Source: UBA5429 sp942493315 (GTDB lineage: Bacteria; Bacteroidota; Bacteroidia; Bacteroidales; WCHB1-69). From it: a stretch of 64,000 bases of DNA. The translations under genes were made by a program, and so were the position numbers. The stretch spans positions 2,604,001-2,668,000 of the forward strand of contig OW818690.1 of NCBI GenBank assembly GCA_942493315.1, written 5' to 3'. Positions within the stretch are counted from its first letter, which is position 1, and each line of letters starts with the position of its first letter. Below, one piece after another: positions 9,512-19,461 of the stretch. The notes under the pieces were generated by a model. It saw nothing but the letters and a program-made list of their open reading frames with translations. It was not told the origin of the DNA and made no database searches.

Positions 9512-12112
9512 TTAAGAGAACAATCCCATTTTTAGAAAAATTTGGTTTAATTCTTCTTCCGATCTCACTTTAACTTCACGAGCTTTACTTCCAACTGATG
9601 GTCCCACAATTTCAAACTCTTCTAATTGATCCATAATTCTGCCGGCACGATTGTAGCCTAACTTCATTTTTCTTTGAATTTGAGAAGTGGATCCAATTTG
9701 AGTTTGTACAATTAATCGGGCAGCTTCCATAAACATCGGATCAATATCATCTGAATTGAAAGGTTCCACCTCTTCTCCATTTCCTTTATTTTTATCTTCA
9801 ACAATATATTCAGGAAGTAAAAATGCCTCCGGATACGATTGTTGTTCTTCAATAAACTGAACGATTTTTTCCACTTCAGGGGTGTCAACAAAGGCGCATT
9901 GAAGCCTGATTAAATCACTCCCTGTGGACATAAGCATATCCCCTTTACCAATCAACTGATCAGCCCCATTTCCATCTAAAATGGTTCTGGAATCTATTTT
10001 TGAAGACACTCTAAAAGCAATTCTGGAAGGGAAATTTGCTTTAATAATACCGGTAATAATATTTACAGATGGTCTTTGAGTTGCAATAATAAGGTGAATC
10101 CCAATAGCACGGGCTAATTGGGCCAAACGGGCAATGGGTGTTTCAATTTCACGACCGGAAGTCATGATCAAATCACCAAATTCATCAATAATCAACACGA
10201 TATAAGGCAGATAACGGTGACCAAAAGCAGGGGAGAGCTTGCGATTGCAAAACTTTGCATTATACTCTTTAATATTTCTGGTTTTTGCAATTTTTAAAAG
10301 TTCATACCTGGTATCCATCTCAACACATAGAGAATTCAATGTTTGAATCACTTTTTTGGAATCTGTAATGATGGGATCAATTGTATCGGGAAGTTTAGCC
10401 AAATAGTGTTTCTCAAGAATTGAATAGAGTGTAAATTCCACTTTTTTGGGGTCTATTAACACAAACTTTAATTCAGATGGGTGTTTTTTATACAACAAAG
10501 AGGTGATGATAGCATTTAAGCCAACTGATTTTCCTTGTCCAGTTGCACCTGCCATCAATAGATGGGGCATTTTGGCTAAATCTACTACAAAAGGCTCATT
10601 ACTAATGGTCTTGCCTAATCCAATCGGTAAATCGTATTTATTATTTTGAAATTTTTCTGAATTGATAATCTCTCTCATAGAAACTATCTGAGCATTTTTA
10701 TTGGGAACTTCAATCCCGATTGTTCCTTTACCCGGAATTGGAGCAATGATACGAATACCCAGTGCGGCTAAACTTAAAGCAATATCATCTTCTAAGTTTT
10801 TAATTCTGGAAATTCTAACTCCATCGTCAGGGATAATCTCATATAACGTAACTGTAGGCCCAATGGTAGCTGTAATACGCTTAATTTTGATTTTAAAATT
10901 ATCAAGAGTTCTAACAATATTGTTCTTATTTTCAATCAATTCCTGATTGATTTGTTGGTGATCGATCTCTTTATTTTCATATTCATTCAGAAATTCCGGT
11001 TTAGGAAATTGATAAAATGAGAGGTCTAAGTGAGGATCGTAATCTTCTAAAATCCGGGTGAATCCTGTTTGATCTTCAGAATCTTCGAGATCACCCTCTT
11101 CTTTTTCAGATCCATTTTCTAGTGAATTTAAAAAATCATCTTCAATAGGGTTGTTAACAATTTCAAAATCAACACTTTCTAACTGATCGGTCCTTTTTGG
11201 TTTTTCAGGAACTCTTGCTTCAAAATTATCCTCTTCATTAAAAAGGATCACATTTTTATCGTACTCCTGGGTTAGTTTATTTCGATCTTCAATATACAAA
11301 CCGGGAAGTGATATGTCATTTGTTGGAATAATGGGTGGAATTTCAGATAAGAAGGAATCTTTGAAATTTTTTCTTTCAGATTTCGATTCACGAGGTGTTT
11401 TCTCACTATTTTTAGATCTGATTTTTGGAAAATTGAAAGAGGTTAAAACCTGAACTGTTTTAAGAGGTGAAATATTGTAAAAAAGAATAAGGATAATGAA
11501 CAGGGAAGCCGTTAAAATTAATATGGTTCCCCCAATTTTTGTATAAGTAAGGAGTGTTAATGCTAAAAAATTCCCGAAAATTCCAGAAATAAATTCAGAA
11601 CCGAAATAATGAGTAAAACATCCGAAAACGGTGGATAACCAAGCCATAGAGATGAGAGTAGTAAAAGTGGTCAGTAATACAGGTAATATTTGTTTTGAAA
11701 ATGTTAAATAAAATCCGAAAATAAAAAACAAAAAAGGAAATCCTATGGCAGAAAATCCAAAAGTAAAATCAATAAAATAATAAGCTAAATGAGCCCCAAG
11801 TGTTCCTACAAGATTTGAAATTCCCAGTGTTTTAGCAAGAACATGTGATCTATCAATTTCATAGTTAAAAAAAGAAGAAACAATAGAAAAAAGCAATAAA
11901 ACAGCAAATAACATTAAAATGATTCCATAAACCTGAATCATCCTCTGACTTTTCATCAACTCAATAAACTTATCAGTTTTAACTTTACCTGAGTTCTTGG
12001 AAGTTCTGTTTTTAGATTCACCTGAAGAAGTTTTTTTAGTGCTTTTCTTTGTCTGTTCTTTAGCTTGTTTATACCGGATGGTTTGATCCTTGGTATTTTG
12101 ATGTTTGTACAT
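9512..12112 (-). CDS. ftsK: DNA translocase FtsK/SpoIIIE
   Basis: 866 residues. The N-terminus is Lys/Thr-rich and cytosolic, followed by four predicted membrane segments (about 50-230) and an acidic linker (about 240-390). The RecA-like motor has Walker A AGATGQGKSVG (about 525) and Walker B IVLIIDEFGDL (about 640), with ATQRPSVNIITG after it. A winged-helix gamma domain (last about 65 residues, including MKLGYNRAGRIMDQLE) binds KOPS-type sites. It pumps chromosome termini through the division septum and activates XerCD. Full length for the family; it has its own promoter box at 12151-12158. Confidence 0.96.
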   Translation of the reverse strand: MYKHQNTKDQTIRYKQAKEQTKKSTKKTSSGESKNRTSKNSGKVKTDKFIELMKSQRMIQVYGIILMLFAVLLLFSIVSSFFNYEIDRSHVLAKTLGISNLVGTLGAHLAYYFIDFTFGFSAIGFPFLFFIFGFYLTFSKQILPVLLTTFTTLISMAWLSTVFGCFTHYFGSEFISGIFGNFLALTLLTYTKIGGTILILTASLFIILILFYNISPLKTVQVLTSFNFPKIRSKNSEKTPRESKSERKNFKDSFLSEIPPIIPTNDISLPGLYIEDRNKLTQEYDKNVILFNEEDNFEARVPEKPKRTDQLESVDFEIVNNPIEDDFLNSLENGSEKEEGDLEDSEDQTGFTRILEDYDPHLDLSFYQFPKPEFLNEYENKEIDHQQINQELIENKNNIVRTLDNFKIKIKRITATIGPTVTLYEIIPDDGVRISRIKNLEDDIALSLAALGIRIIAPIPGKGTIGIEVPNKNAQIVSMREIINSEKFQNNKYDLPIGLGKTISNEPFVVDLAKMPHLLMAGATGQGKSVGLNAIITSLLYKKHPSELKFVLIDPKKVEFTLYSILEKHYLAKLPDTIDPIITDSKKVIQTLNSLCVEMDTRYELLKIAKTRNIKEYNAKFCNRKLSPAFGHRYLPYIVLIIDEFGDLIMTSGREIETPIARLAQLARAIGIHLIIATQRPSVNIITGIIKANFPSRIAFRVSSKIDSRTILDGNGADQLIGKGDMLMSTGSDLIRLQCAFVDTPEVEKIVQFIEEQQSYPEAFLLPEYIVEDKNKGNGEEVEPFNSDDIDPMFMEAARLIVQTQIGSTSQIQRKMKLGYNRAGRIMDQLEEFEIVGPSVGSKAREVKVRSEEELNQIFLKMGLFS

Positions 12113-12150
12113 ATAAAAAATACGTGAATATCATTAATATTAATAGGATA

Positions 12151-12158
12151 CAAAAGTA
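12151..12158 (-). promoter_or_regulatory. Promoter -7 box for ftsK
   Basis: TACTTTTG on the minus strand, 38 bases upstream of the ftsK start codon. Confidence 0.6.
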
Positions 12159-12235
12159 AATAAATTTAATCTATTTTACAAAATAAATATAGAAAGAATA
12201 TTAACAATAAACTGTTGGGAAAAAACGTTTTAAAC

Positions 12236-12268
12236 TTGACAAAAAAATAGATAGATTTGCTATTTTTG
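12236..12268 (+). promoter_or_regulatory. Promoter (-33 TTGAC, -7 TATTTTTG) for exbB-exbD-tonB-folC
   Basis: TTGAC at 12236-12240 and TATTTTTG at 12261-12268, separated by 20 bases, fit the Bacteroidota -33/-7 spacing. The exbB ATG follows 17 bases downstream. Confidence 0.7.
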
Positions 12269-12285
12269 CTAAAATTTATTAAAAT

Positions 12286-12990
12286 ATGAAAAATTTGTTT
12301 TTTTTACAAATCCTTAATGGTGATACCACCGCAATAGCTACTCCACCCGTAACTCCTACAGTTGAAGAATTAAAGTTTATTGATTTGGTTTTTGATATGA
12401 ATAGTTTGTGGATCATGATTCCTCTTTATATCATGTTCTTTCTTGCATTCTATATATTTATTGAAAGATTGTTGACTTTAAATAAAGCCTCCAAAGAGGA
12501 GCGTCATTTTATGAATAATATTCGTGATTTTATTCATAGTGGAAAAATTGATTCTGCTCTTGCCTTATGTAAAGGAAACGATACTCCATTAGCAAGAATG
12601 ATTGAAAAGGGGATTACCAGAATTGGAAAACCATTAAATGATATTGCTGCAGCTATTGAAAATACAGGAAAATTAGAAATCCAAAGTATGGAAAGAAGAG
12701 TTTCCTATTTGGCAACTATTGCAGGTGCTGCCCCTATGCTTGGTTTTTTAGGAACTGTAGTTGGGATGGTTGTTGCTTTTCATAACATGGCAGCTAATCC
12801 TAATAATTTGAATATTACAGATTTATCCGGTGGTATTTATACCGCAATGATCACTACTGTTGTTGGACTTATTGTAGGTATTATTGCTTTTATTTTCTAC
12901 AATATTATAGTTTCTAAAATTTCTTCCGTTGTTTTTAATCTGGAAGCAAAAACTACCGAATTTATGGATTTACTCCATGAACCTGTTTAA
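12286..12990 (+). CDS. exbB: MotA/TolQ/ExbB proton channel family protein
   Basis: 234 residues with three membrane segments: one near 45-62 (MIPLYIMFFLAFYIFIERLL) and a C-terminal pair (about 145-165 and 185-210). The segment from ATIAGAAPMLGFLGTVVGMV is the ExbB/TolQ signature. With ExbD and TonB downstream it forms the inner-membrane complex that uses proton motive force to drive TonB-dependent outer-membrane transport. First gene of a tight operon; 18 bases separate it from exbD. Confidence 0.93.
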   Translation: MKNLFFLQILNGDTTAIATPPVTPTVEELKFIDLVFDMNSLWIMIPLYIMFFLAFYIFIERLLTLNKASKEERHFMNNIRDFIHSGKIDSALALCKGNDTPLARMIEKGITRIGKPLNDIAAAIENTGKLEIQSMERRVSYLATIAGAAPMLGFLGTVVGMVVAFHNMAANPNNLNITDLSGGIYTAMITTVVGLIVGIIAFIFYNIIVSKISSVVFNLEAKTTEFMDLLHEPV

Positions 12991-13008
12991 AATCAAAAAA
13001 AATGAACT

Positions 13009-13458
13009 ATGGCTTTACAAACTCAAAATAAAATCAGCCCCAGTTTTAGTGCAACATCAATGTCCGATTTGGTGTTCCTACTTCTGATTTTCTTTATGAT
13101 CACCTCAACTTTAGTGGCACCTAATGCGATCAATATTTCATTACCAAAAAGTTCATCCGGACAGGTTTTAGGTTCCAGAAATATTGAAGTTTATGTGGAT
13201 GCGAATAAAAACTACTTTTTAACCACTACAAATCATACAGACCCTGAGCCTGTTACTGCTGAAACATTATTACCTGCTCTTTTGCAAGCTGCTGCAGTGG
13301 ACAAATCTGAATCACGAACCATTATACTCAGATCTGATGCTACTGTTCCTGTTCAAAATATTGTTACTTTATGGGATGTTTTGAATAAATTAAATGAAAA
13401 TTTAGCTGAAAATCAAAGATATCGGTTGATATTTGCAACTGAATCTGAAAGTAAATAG
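13009..13458 (+). CDS. exbD: ExbD/TolR family biopolymer transport protein
   Basis: 149 residues with one N-terminal membrane helix starting SMSDLVFLLLIFFMITSTLV. The Asp in this helix is the conserved proton-carrying residue of ExbD/TolR. The periplasmic domain follows (INISLPKSSSG, then TIILRSDATVPVQNIVTLWD). It works with the ExbB protein encoded just upstream. Only seven bases separate its stop from the TonB gene. Confidence 0.92.
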   Translation: MALQTQNKISPSFSATSMSDLVFLLLIFFMITSTLVAPNAINISLPKSSSGQVLGSRNIEVYVDANKNYFLTTTNHTDPEPVTAETLLPALLQAAAVDKSESRTIILRSDATVPVQNIVTLWDVLNKLNENLAENQRYRLIFATESESK

Positions 13459-13464
13459 ATCATT

Positions 13465-14166
13465 ATGTCTGACGAGAAAAAATTTAAGGTTATATCAGGA
13501 TCAGTTTCCACTTTGGTGATGGTGTTGGTTCTTTTAATTTTGCTTTTCTGTGGATTTAAATACCAAAATCCACCCCCACCGGCAAAAAAAGTTATTTTTG
13601 TTGAACTTACTGAACTGGGTGGAGGAAGTAGTGGAAGCGGAGGTAATGAAACACCACAAAATGTTTCAAGTGTGAAACCAACTGCTCCGGATGTTGTAAC
13701 CCAAAACACTGAAAATAATGATGTTATTAATTCATCGAAAACAAATAAACAAAATAATAACACAGCTACTGTAACGCCTAAACCTGATCCAAATGCCATG
13801 TTCAGACCCGGAACCGGTGGTGGAACAGGCGGTCAAAATGGCACTGGAAGAGGCCCAACTTCCGGTAATGGATTTACCTCTGGTAGAGATGGTACCGGTG
13901 ATTCAGGAATCGGAGATGGAAAAGGTACAAGAGGTTTTGCGAGAATCCCTGATATGACGATTAAAGAGGAGGGTACTGTTAGTATTCGGGTTCATGTCCT
14001 TGCTGATGGAACTGTTTCAGATGCTCAAATTATTAATTCAGCAAAATATCCTACTTCAATATCATCTTCCGTTATTCAAAAAGAATGTTTAAGAAGAGCT
14101 AAAGAAGCTAAATATCGTTCCGGAAATGAAGAGTTCAGATATATCATCTTCAGTCCCGGAAATTAA
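13465..14166 (+). CDS. tonB: TonB-family energy transducer
   Basis: 233 residues: one N-terminal membrane anchor (about 10-30), a low-complexity periplasmic linker rich in Gly, Asn, Thr and Pro (about 45-155, with several GTG/GGG runs), and a C-terminal TonB-like domain (about 160-233) with GTVSIRVHVLADGTVSDAQI. The C-terminal fold is closer to the TonB/AgmX variants common in this phylum than to enteric TonB. Position behind exbB and exbD supports the call. Whether it serves nutrient uptake receptors or a gliding/secretion motor is open. Confidence 0.85.
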   Translation: MSDEKKFKVISGSVSTLVMVLVLLILLFCGFKYQNPPPPAKKVIFVELTELGGGSSGSGGNETPQNVSSVKPTAPDVVTQNTENNDVINSSKTNKQNNNTATVTPKPDPNAMFRPGTGGGTGGQNGTGRGPTSGNGFTSGRDGTGDSGIGDGKGTRGFARIPDMTIKEEGTVSIRVHVLADGTVSDAQIINSAKYPTSISSSVIQKECLRRAKEAKYRSGNEEFRYIIFSPGN

Positions 14167-14176
14167 TATCTAATCA

Positions 14177-15472
14177 ATGAACTATCAAGATATTCTCTCA
14201 AAAATCTACACCAGCTACCCCATGTATCATAAAATCGGTTCTTCTGCTTATAAAGAGGGACTTGAGAATATTGAAGCTTTAGCTGAAATTGCCGGAAATC
14301 CACATACCAAACTTAAAACGATTCATATAGCCGGAACTAACGGAAAAGGTTCTGTGTCTTCATTGCTATCTTCTTTTTTTCAGGAAGCCGGTTTTAAAAC
14401 GGCTCTGTTTACATCTCCTCATTTGGTTGATTTTAGAGAACGAATTAAAATTAATGGTCAAAATATTCCGGAAGAAAAAGTGATCCATTTTTTTGAAAAA
14501 TATCAACAAAAATTAGATCTGATAGAACCCTCCTTTTTTGAAATTACTACTATTCTTGCTTTTGATTATTTTGTAAATGAAAAAGTGGATATTGCCATTA
14601 TTGAAACAGGTTTGGGAGGAAGATTAGATGCTACTAATATTATAAATCCAATTCTTTCTATCATTACTAATATTTCATTTGACCATACTCAGATTCTGGG
14701 TAATACACTTCCTAAAATTGCATTTGAAAAAGCAGGAATTATAAAACCGGGCATTCCTATTTTAATAGGTGAAGCAGATTCTAAAACATTACCTGTATTT
14801 CAAGCTGTAGCCTCTCAAAAAAATGCACCATTGTTTGTTGCAGATAAAATAAGATTGTCCATTATTGACGATACAAATCCTACCGAAACTCATATTTCTG
14901 TTAAATACCACACTAAATTACTCTATGAAGATCTCATTTTACCACTCCAGGGAAGTTATCAATTGAAAAATCTGGCCACCTATTTTCATGCAATAGAAAT
15001 ATTAAAATCATTTTTTGGCTTTAAAAAGGATTATGCTCGCGCAGGAGTGGAAAATGTTCTAAAAAACACAAATATTTTGGGTCGCTGGCAGGTAATACAA
15101 GATAACCCCTTGATTATTTGTGATGTAGCACATAATATTGGAGCATTTCAATATACCATTCCTCAAATTTCAAATTTGACTAAAGATCAATTACATATAA
15201 TTTTAGGTTTTGTGGATGATAAAGATCTTTTACCAATTCTGAATCTATTACCGACAAATGCTCATTATTATCTTTGTAAAGCACCTGTTTCAAGAGCTTT
15301 AAGTCCAAATATATTGCTTAAAAAATTTAAAGAGTTCGAATTGAATGCTGAAATTATTGATCCTTCTACTTATCAAACCTATTTAAAGGTAAAAGAACAA
15401 TTAGAACCTCAGGATGTACTGTTGATTACAGGCTCTTTTTTTATTGTTGGTGATTTTTTGGAACAATTTTAG
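14177..15472 (+). CDS. folC: Bifunctional folylpolyglutamate synthase / dihydrofolate synthase
   Basis: 431 residues of the Mur-ligase-related FolC family, which adds glutamate to dihydropteroate or folates using ATP. Seen: the P-loop HIAGTNGKGSVSS (about 48-60), TSPHLVDFRERI, the metal-binding IETGLGGRLDATN, ITNISFDHTQILG, and the C-terminal DVAHNIGAF. It is the last gene of the exbB operon by spacing (10 bases after tonB), although it has no functional link to TonB transport. Confidence 0.94.
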   Translation: MNYQDILSKIYTSYPMYHKIGSSAYKEGLENIEALAEIAGNPHTKLKTIHIAGTNGKGSVSSLLSSFFQEAGFKTALFTSPHLVDFRERIKINGQNIPEEKVIHFFEKYQQKLDLIEPSFFEITTILAFDYFVNEKVDIAIIETGLGGRLDATNIINPILSIITNISFDHTQILGNTLPKIAFEKAGIIKPGIPILIGEADSKTLPVFQAVASQKNAPLFVADKIRLSIIDDTNPTETHISVKYHTKLLYEDLILPLQGSYQLKNLATYFHAIEILKSFFGFKKDYARAGVENVLKNTNILGRWQVIQDNPLIICDVAHNIGAFQYTIPQISNLTKDQLHIILGFVDDKDLLPILNLLPTNAHYYLCKAPVSRALSPNILLKKFKEFELNAEIIDPSTYQTYLKVKEQLEPQDVLLITGSFFIVGDFLEQF

Positions 15473-15480
15473 TATTTTTG
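15473..15480 (+). promoter_or_regulatory. Promoter -7 box for rbfA-lolE-porZ-recO
   Basis: TATTTTTG immediately after the folC stop. Its terminal TTG is the in-frame start of the longest ORF, so the box argues for the ATG at 15499. Confidence 0.6.
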
Positions 15481-15498
15481 CAGATTAAATACTTACAA

Positions 15499-15834
15499 AT
15501 GGATACTACACGTCAAAATAAAATTGCAAAATTGATTCAAAAAGAATTAGCAGACATTTTTTTGTTTGATTCTTTGCCGATTTATAATTGCATGATAACT
15601 GTTACCAAAACCACAATTACTAAAGATTTATCTATTGCACGAGCTTATCTTTCCTTGTTTAATACGGAAGATCCTGATGCAACCATCAAACAAGTCAGAA
15701 CCAATACCAAAGATATTAGATATAGATTAGGACAAAAAGTGAAACACCAACTTAGAATTGTCCCATCTATTGAGTTTTTTATTGATGATTCTTTAGATTA
15801 TATTGAGAATATTGAGAATCTTTTGAATAGTTAA
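15499..15834 (+). CDS. rbfA: 30S ribosome-binding factor RbfA
   Basis: 111 residues from the ATG at 15499. The longer TTG version begins inside the promoter box and is rejected. The sequence fits RbfA: RQNKIAKLIQKELADIF, then VTKTTITKDLSIARAYLSLF and RYRLGQKVKHQLRIVPSIEFFIDDS. RbfA binds the immature 30S subunit near helix 1 of 16S rRNA and aids maturation and cold adaptation. First gene of an operon with a Lol-type permease, porZ and recO. Confidence 0.93.
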   Translation: MDTTRQNKIAKLIQKELADIFLFDSLPIYNCMITVTKTTITKDLSIARAYLSLFNTEDPDATIKQVRTNTKDIRYRLGQKVKHQLRIVPSIEFFIDDSLDYIENIENLLNS

Positions 15835-15844
15835 TAAGACTTTC

Positions 15845-17086
15845 ATGAATTCTACTAAAACAGCTCTATTCATTGCGTTAAGATATCTGTTTTCTAAGAA
15901 AAAACACAATATCATCAACATTATTTCAATTATTTCAACTGTTGGAATTTTGGTGAGTACCGCTGCTTTAATTATTGTTCTATCGGTTTTCAATGGATTG
16001 GAAGATTTGGTTTCAAACTCATTTAATCAATTTAATCCTGATTATAAAATCACTTTAAAGGAGGGAAAGTCTTTCAGTACTGATTTAATTGATGTTAATA
16101 AAATATTGAAAATCAAATCTATAAGTTCTGTACAGGAAGTGGTTTCCGATTTAACATTAGTTTCAAAACAAGATAAACAAATTTTGACTCATTTTAAAGG
16201 TGTTTCTCCTGAATATCCATCACAATCGAAATTGAATCAATTGATCTATGATGGTTCCTTCGTTTTGGAAAAGAATGGAAATCCACAAGTAGTTCTGGGA
16301 GCAATAGCAGCAGGGACATTAGATATCAATCTGAATGGCTTTGATATGCTGAAATTTCACTATCCTAAAAGAAACCGAAAAAATTTAGCAGATCCAACAG
16401 AAGCATTTTCTGTTCTTTATTTACAACCTTCAGGTGTTTTCCTTTCTCATACGCAGTATGATGAACAGTATGTGTTTGTACCGATTCAATTTGCTAGAGA
16501 ATTAGGTAGTTTTGAAAATGAAGTGACCTCTTTGGAGTTGTTTTTAAAATCCTCAAACAATGAATTTCCGGAACAAAAAGAGATTCAAAATATAGTTGGA
16601 AATCAGTTTAAAGTACAAAACAAATTTGAACAGGAGGAATTGTTGTTTAAAACGATGAAATCTGAAAAATTGATGGTTTTTATTATTCTTTCTTTTGTTA
16701 TTTTAGTTGCCATTTTTAACATTCTTGGGGTTATTGGGATGTTAATTGTAGAAAAGAAAAAAGATATCGAAATTTTAAATAGTATTGGTGCAAATCAGAA
16801 ATTAATCAGCTCCATATTTCTATTTGAAGGGATTTTAATATCATTTTTTGGTGGAATTTTGGGGATACTTTCAGGTGCTCTGATCTGTTTTATTCAACAA
16901 CAGTTTGGTATCGTAAAATTAGGGGATGGAAGTGCACATTATATTATAGATTCTTATCCAGTTATAATGGAATTTACTGACTTTATAATCGTTTTTATAT
17001 CGGTAGTAGCTATCAGTTTTCTTACTTCCACTTTTTCTGTAATTGGAATCAGAAAATATAAAACAAATTTGGATTTTTATCGTTAG
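15845..17086 (+). CDS. LolC/LolE-like ABC transporter permease (FtsX family)
   Basis: 413 residues with one N-terminal membrane segment (about 24-48, IINIISIISTVGILVSTAAL), a large periplasmic MacB/Lol-type domain (about 50-270) and three C-terminal membrane segments (about 278-400). GVIGMLIVEKKKDIEILNSIGA is the FtsX-type coupling loop. Such permeases extract lipoproteins from the inner membrane and hand them to LolA; a lolA gene is at 8810. The ATPase subunit is not in the window. Gap of 10 bases after rbfA. Confidence 0.87.
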   Translation: MNSTKTALFIALRYLFSKKKHNIINIISIISTVGILVSTAALIIVLSVFNGLEDLVSNSFNQFNPDYKITLKEGKSFSTDLIDVNKILKIKSISSVQEVVSDLTLVSKQDKQILTHFKGVSPEYPSQSKLNQLIYDGSFVLEKNGNPQVVLGAIAAGTLDINLNGFDMLKFHYPKRNRKNLADPTEAFSVLYLQPSGVFLSHTQYDEQYVFVPIQFARELGSFENEVTSLELFLKSSNNEFPEQKEIQNIVGNQFKVQNKFEQEELLFKTMKSEKLMVFIILSFVILVAIFNILGVIGMLIVEKKKDIEILNSIGANQKLISSIFLFEGILISFFGGILGILSGALICFIQQQFGIVKLGDGSAHYIIDSYPVIMEFTDFIIVFISVVAISFLTSTFSVIGIRKYKTNLDFYR

Positions 17087-17129
17087 TATTGGATATAGAT
17101 TAAATGGATTCACCAATTTATTAAAAACT

Positions 17130-19460
17130 ATGAAATCAATATTCTTTAAGATTATTCTCTTTTTATTTTTATTTTATTCAATTTCAAATGGTTATGCTCA
17201 AATTCCAGTGGGTGAATTTCGTGAGCATCTTCCTTTTAAATCATTTTTTCATGTTGCTGTAACACCAGATTATGTGTATGCTTCCACAATGAAAAATTTA
17301 ATGGTTTTAGATAAAAAAAATGGTTATACTAAATCCACTTTATCTAAATTAGATGGTCTTTCTGAAATTGGAATTGAAAATCTTGCTTATCTCAAAAATA
17401 GTAATTTGTTACTCATCATATACAATACCTCAAATCTGGATTTTTTAAATGGTGAGCAATTGGTAAATATGTCTGAAATTAAAGATAAACAAATTTTAGG
17501 GTCCAAAAAAATTAATGGCATTTATGAAAAAGGAGATATTGTTTATCTGGCTACCGGCTTTGGAATTGTCTCTATTGATGTTAAAAGATTTTTAGTTATT
17601 GATACCTGGTTTACGAATTTGAATGGTTTAACTTATCAGGTATTTGGATTTACTGAATTTCAAAATCGTTATTTTATTACTACTGATAAAGGTGTGTTTT
17701 CTATACAAAGTGATGATATCAGAATACCTGATTTTTCTGCCTGGAATTTTGAAAATCAGTTAGATACAGGTAAATACACTTGTATTGAAACAATTGGAAA
17801 TAATTTAGTTGTAAACAAACATGGAGAAGAAAGAGATTCCATTTTTACTTATACTAATGGAACATGGCAATTTGCAGAATCTATTTATGGATTTCAGGTG
17901 ATGAATTTTAGAAAACAAAATAATGAATTAGCGATATTAGATTATGATCAGGTTCATATTTATGATGAAAATTTGAACCTTAAACATATTTATAAATGGG
18001 TAGATGGTGTTTTTTTAGCACTAGGAAGAGATCTGGTTTTTGATGGATCTGAAGTTTTATGGATTGCAGATCAATATCATGGATTGGCCTATTTTAACCG
18101 TCCTGAAACATATCCTGTGATATATACTTTAGAGGGTCCGGCATCAGAAATGGTTGAAAATATGGATTGTAAAGAGGGCGTTTTAGCAATAGCTCCCGGA
18201 TCAATGACTTCATGGGGAATAAACTATATTCCACCTTCAATCAGTATTTTTAAAAATCAAACATGGAGTTATTTAAATTCCCCTTTTTATAATTTTTCTC
18301 AACCTCATGATATTGTTAATGTAGCTATTAATCCCAAAAATACCAATGAAATCTATGCTGCTTCATGGTCGGGGGGTTTATTCAGAATTGTAAATGATAC
18401 AATTAAAACACAATGGAATTCCTATAACTCACCTTTACAGTCCATTCATGCGTCTTCTGCTGATACGACTAAGTATGTTTTTGTTTCAGGTTTGTGTTTT
18501 GACTCCTATAGAAATTTGTGGTTAACCAATAGTAAAGTGACTAAACCACTTAAGGTGTTGAAAAGTGATTCTACTTGGCAATCCTTTAGTTTGGCACCCT
18601 ATATTACCGGGAATGAAGAGAATGTGGCTCAATTTGTATTTGTTGATTCCAGAAACTATAAATGGATCACCTTTCCACGTCAAAATAAATTGATTGTGTA
18701 TAATGATAATAAAACAATTGACGATCTTTCCGATGATGAAATTGCTCAGATTGATTTGAATTCAAGTGCCAATATTCAAACGGTACAAATTAACTGTATT
18801 ACTGAAGATTTGAATGGAAATATGTGGATTGGTTGTGATCGAACCGTAAAAGTAGTTTATAATCCTTCTTCTGTTTTTGACAAACAATTATATGCTAAAA
18901 ATATTCTTTTAGAACAAAATGGTTATGTTCATAATCTTTTTGAATTTGAATCAGTTACCTCAATTGCAGTAGATGGAGCAAATAGAAAATGGATTGGAAC
19001 ATCAAAAGCAGGCGTTTATTTAATGTCCGAAAATGGAACTGAACAAATAGCTCAATTCGATGAGGATAATTCCCCTTTGATATCCAACCAAATCAATGCA
19101 ATAACCATTGATCAAACAAGTGGTGAAGTGTATTTTGCTACAACTGCAGGGTTAATCTCATACCGAGGGACAGCTACTGAAGGAGAAAAAAATTACAACA
19201 ATTATAAAGTATTTCCAAATCCAGTTAAATCAGGTTATACCGGATATATTACTGTAACCGGTTTGATGGAAAATTCTTTTTGCAAAATTGTTGATGCTTC
19301 CGGTTTATTGGTTTGGCAGGGTTATGCTGATGGGGGACAGTTAGTTTGGAATGGTTTAAGTTTTAACGGACTTAGACCTGCTACAGGTGTTTATTTTGTA
19401 TTTGCATCAAGTGACACTGGCTCTGAAAAACAGGTCGCTAAAATACTCTTTATAAATTAA
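17130..19460 (+). CDS. porZ: Type IX secretion system surface protein PorZ
   Basis: 776 residues from the ATG at 17130, chosen because it starts a signal peptide (MKSIFFKIILFLFLFYSISN) and avoids overlap with the upstream gene. The N-terminal segment with VGEFREHLPFKSFFHVAVTP and the repeated beta-propeller blades (for example LDGLSEIGIENLAYLKNSN and KWIGTSKAGVYLMSENG) match PorZ. The last about 80 residues, starting NYKVFPNPVKSGYTG and ending AKILFIN, are a type A sorting domain. PorZ is part of the cell-surface attachment complex that processes type IX cargo in Porphyromonas. It sits between the Lol-type permease and recO, which starts one base after its stop. Confidence 0.88.
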   Translation: MKSIFFKIILFLFLFYSISNGYAQIPVGEFREHLPFKSFFHVAVTPDYVYASTMKNLMVLDKKNGYTKSTLSKLDGLSEIGIENLAYLKNSNLLLIIYNTSNLDFLNGEQLVNMSEIKDKQILGSKKINGIYEKGDIVYLATGFGIVSIDVKRFLVIDTWFTNLNGLTYQVFGFTEFQNRYFITTDKGVFSIQSDDIRIPDFSAWNFENQLDTGKYTCIETIGNNLVVNKHGEERDSIFTYTNGTWQFAESIYGFQVMNFRKQNNELAILDYDQVHIYDENLNLKHIYKWVDGVFLALGRDLVFDGSEVLWIADQYHGLAYFNRPETYPVIYTLEGPASEMVENMDCKEGVLAIAPGSMTSWGINYIPPSISIFKNQTWSYLNSPFYNFSQPHDIVNVAINPKNTNEIYAASWSGGLFRIVNDTIKTQWNSYNSPLQSIHASSADTTKYVFVSGLCFDSYRNLWLTNSKVTKPLKVLKSDSTWQSFSLAPYITGNEENVAQFVFVDSRNYKWITFPRQNKLIVYNDNKTIDDLSDDEIAQIDLNSSANIQTVQINCITEDLNGNMWIGCDRTVKVVYNPSSVFDKQLYAKNILLEQNGYVHNLFEFESVTSIAVDGANRKWIGTSKAGVYLMSENGTEQIAQFDEDNSPLISNQINAITIDQTSGEVYFATTAGLISYRGTATEGEKNYNNYKVFPNPVKSGYTGYITVTGLMENSFCKIVDASGLLVWQGYADGGQLVWNGLSFNGLRPATGVYFVFASSDTGSEKQVAKILFIN

Positions 19461-19461
19461 A

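Noticed and set aside
13413..13799. 128-codon antisense ORF over tonB
   Set aside because: Mirror of the Gly/Asn/Thr-rich linker codons of the TonB-family gene; no independent support.
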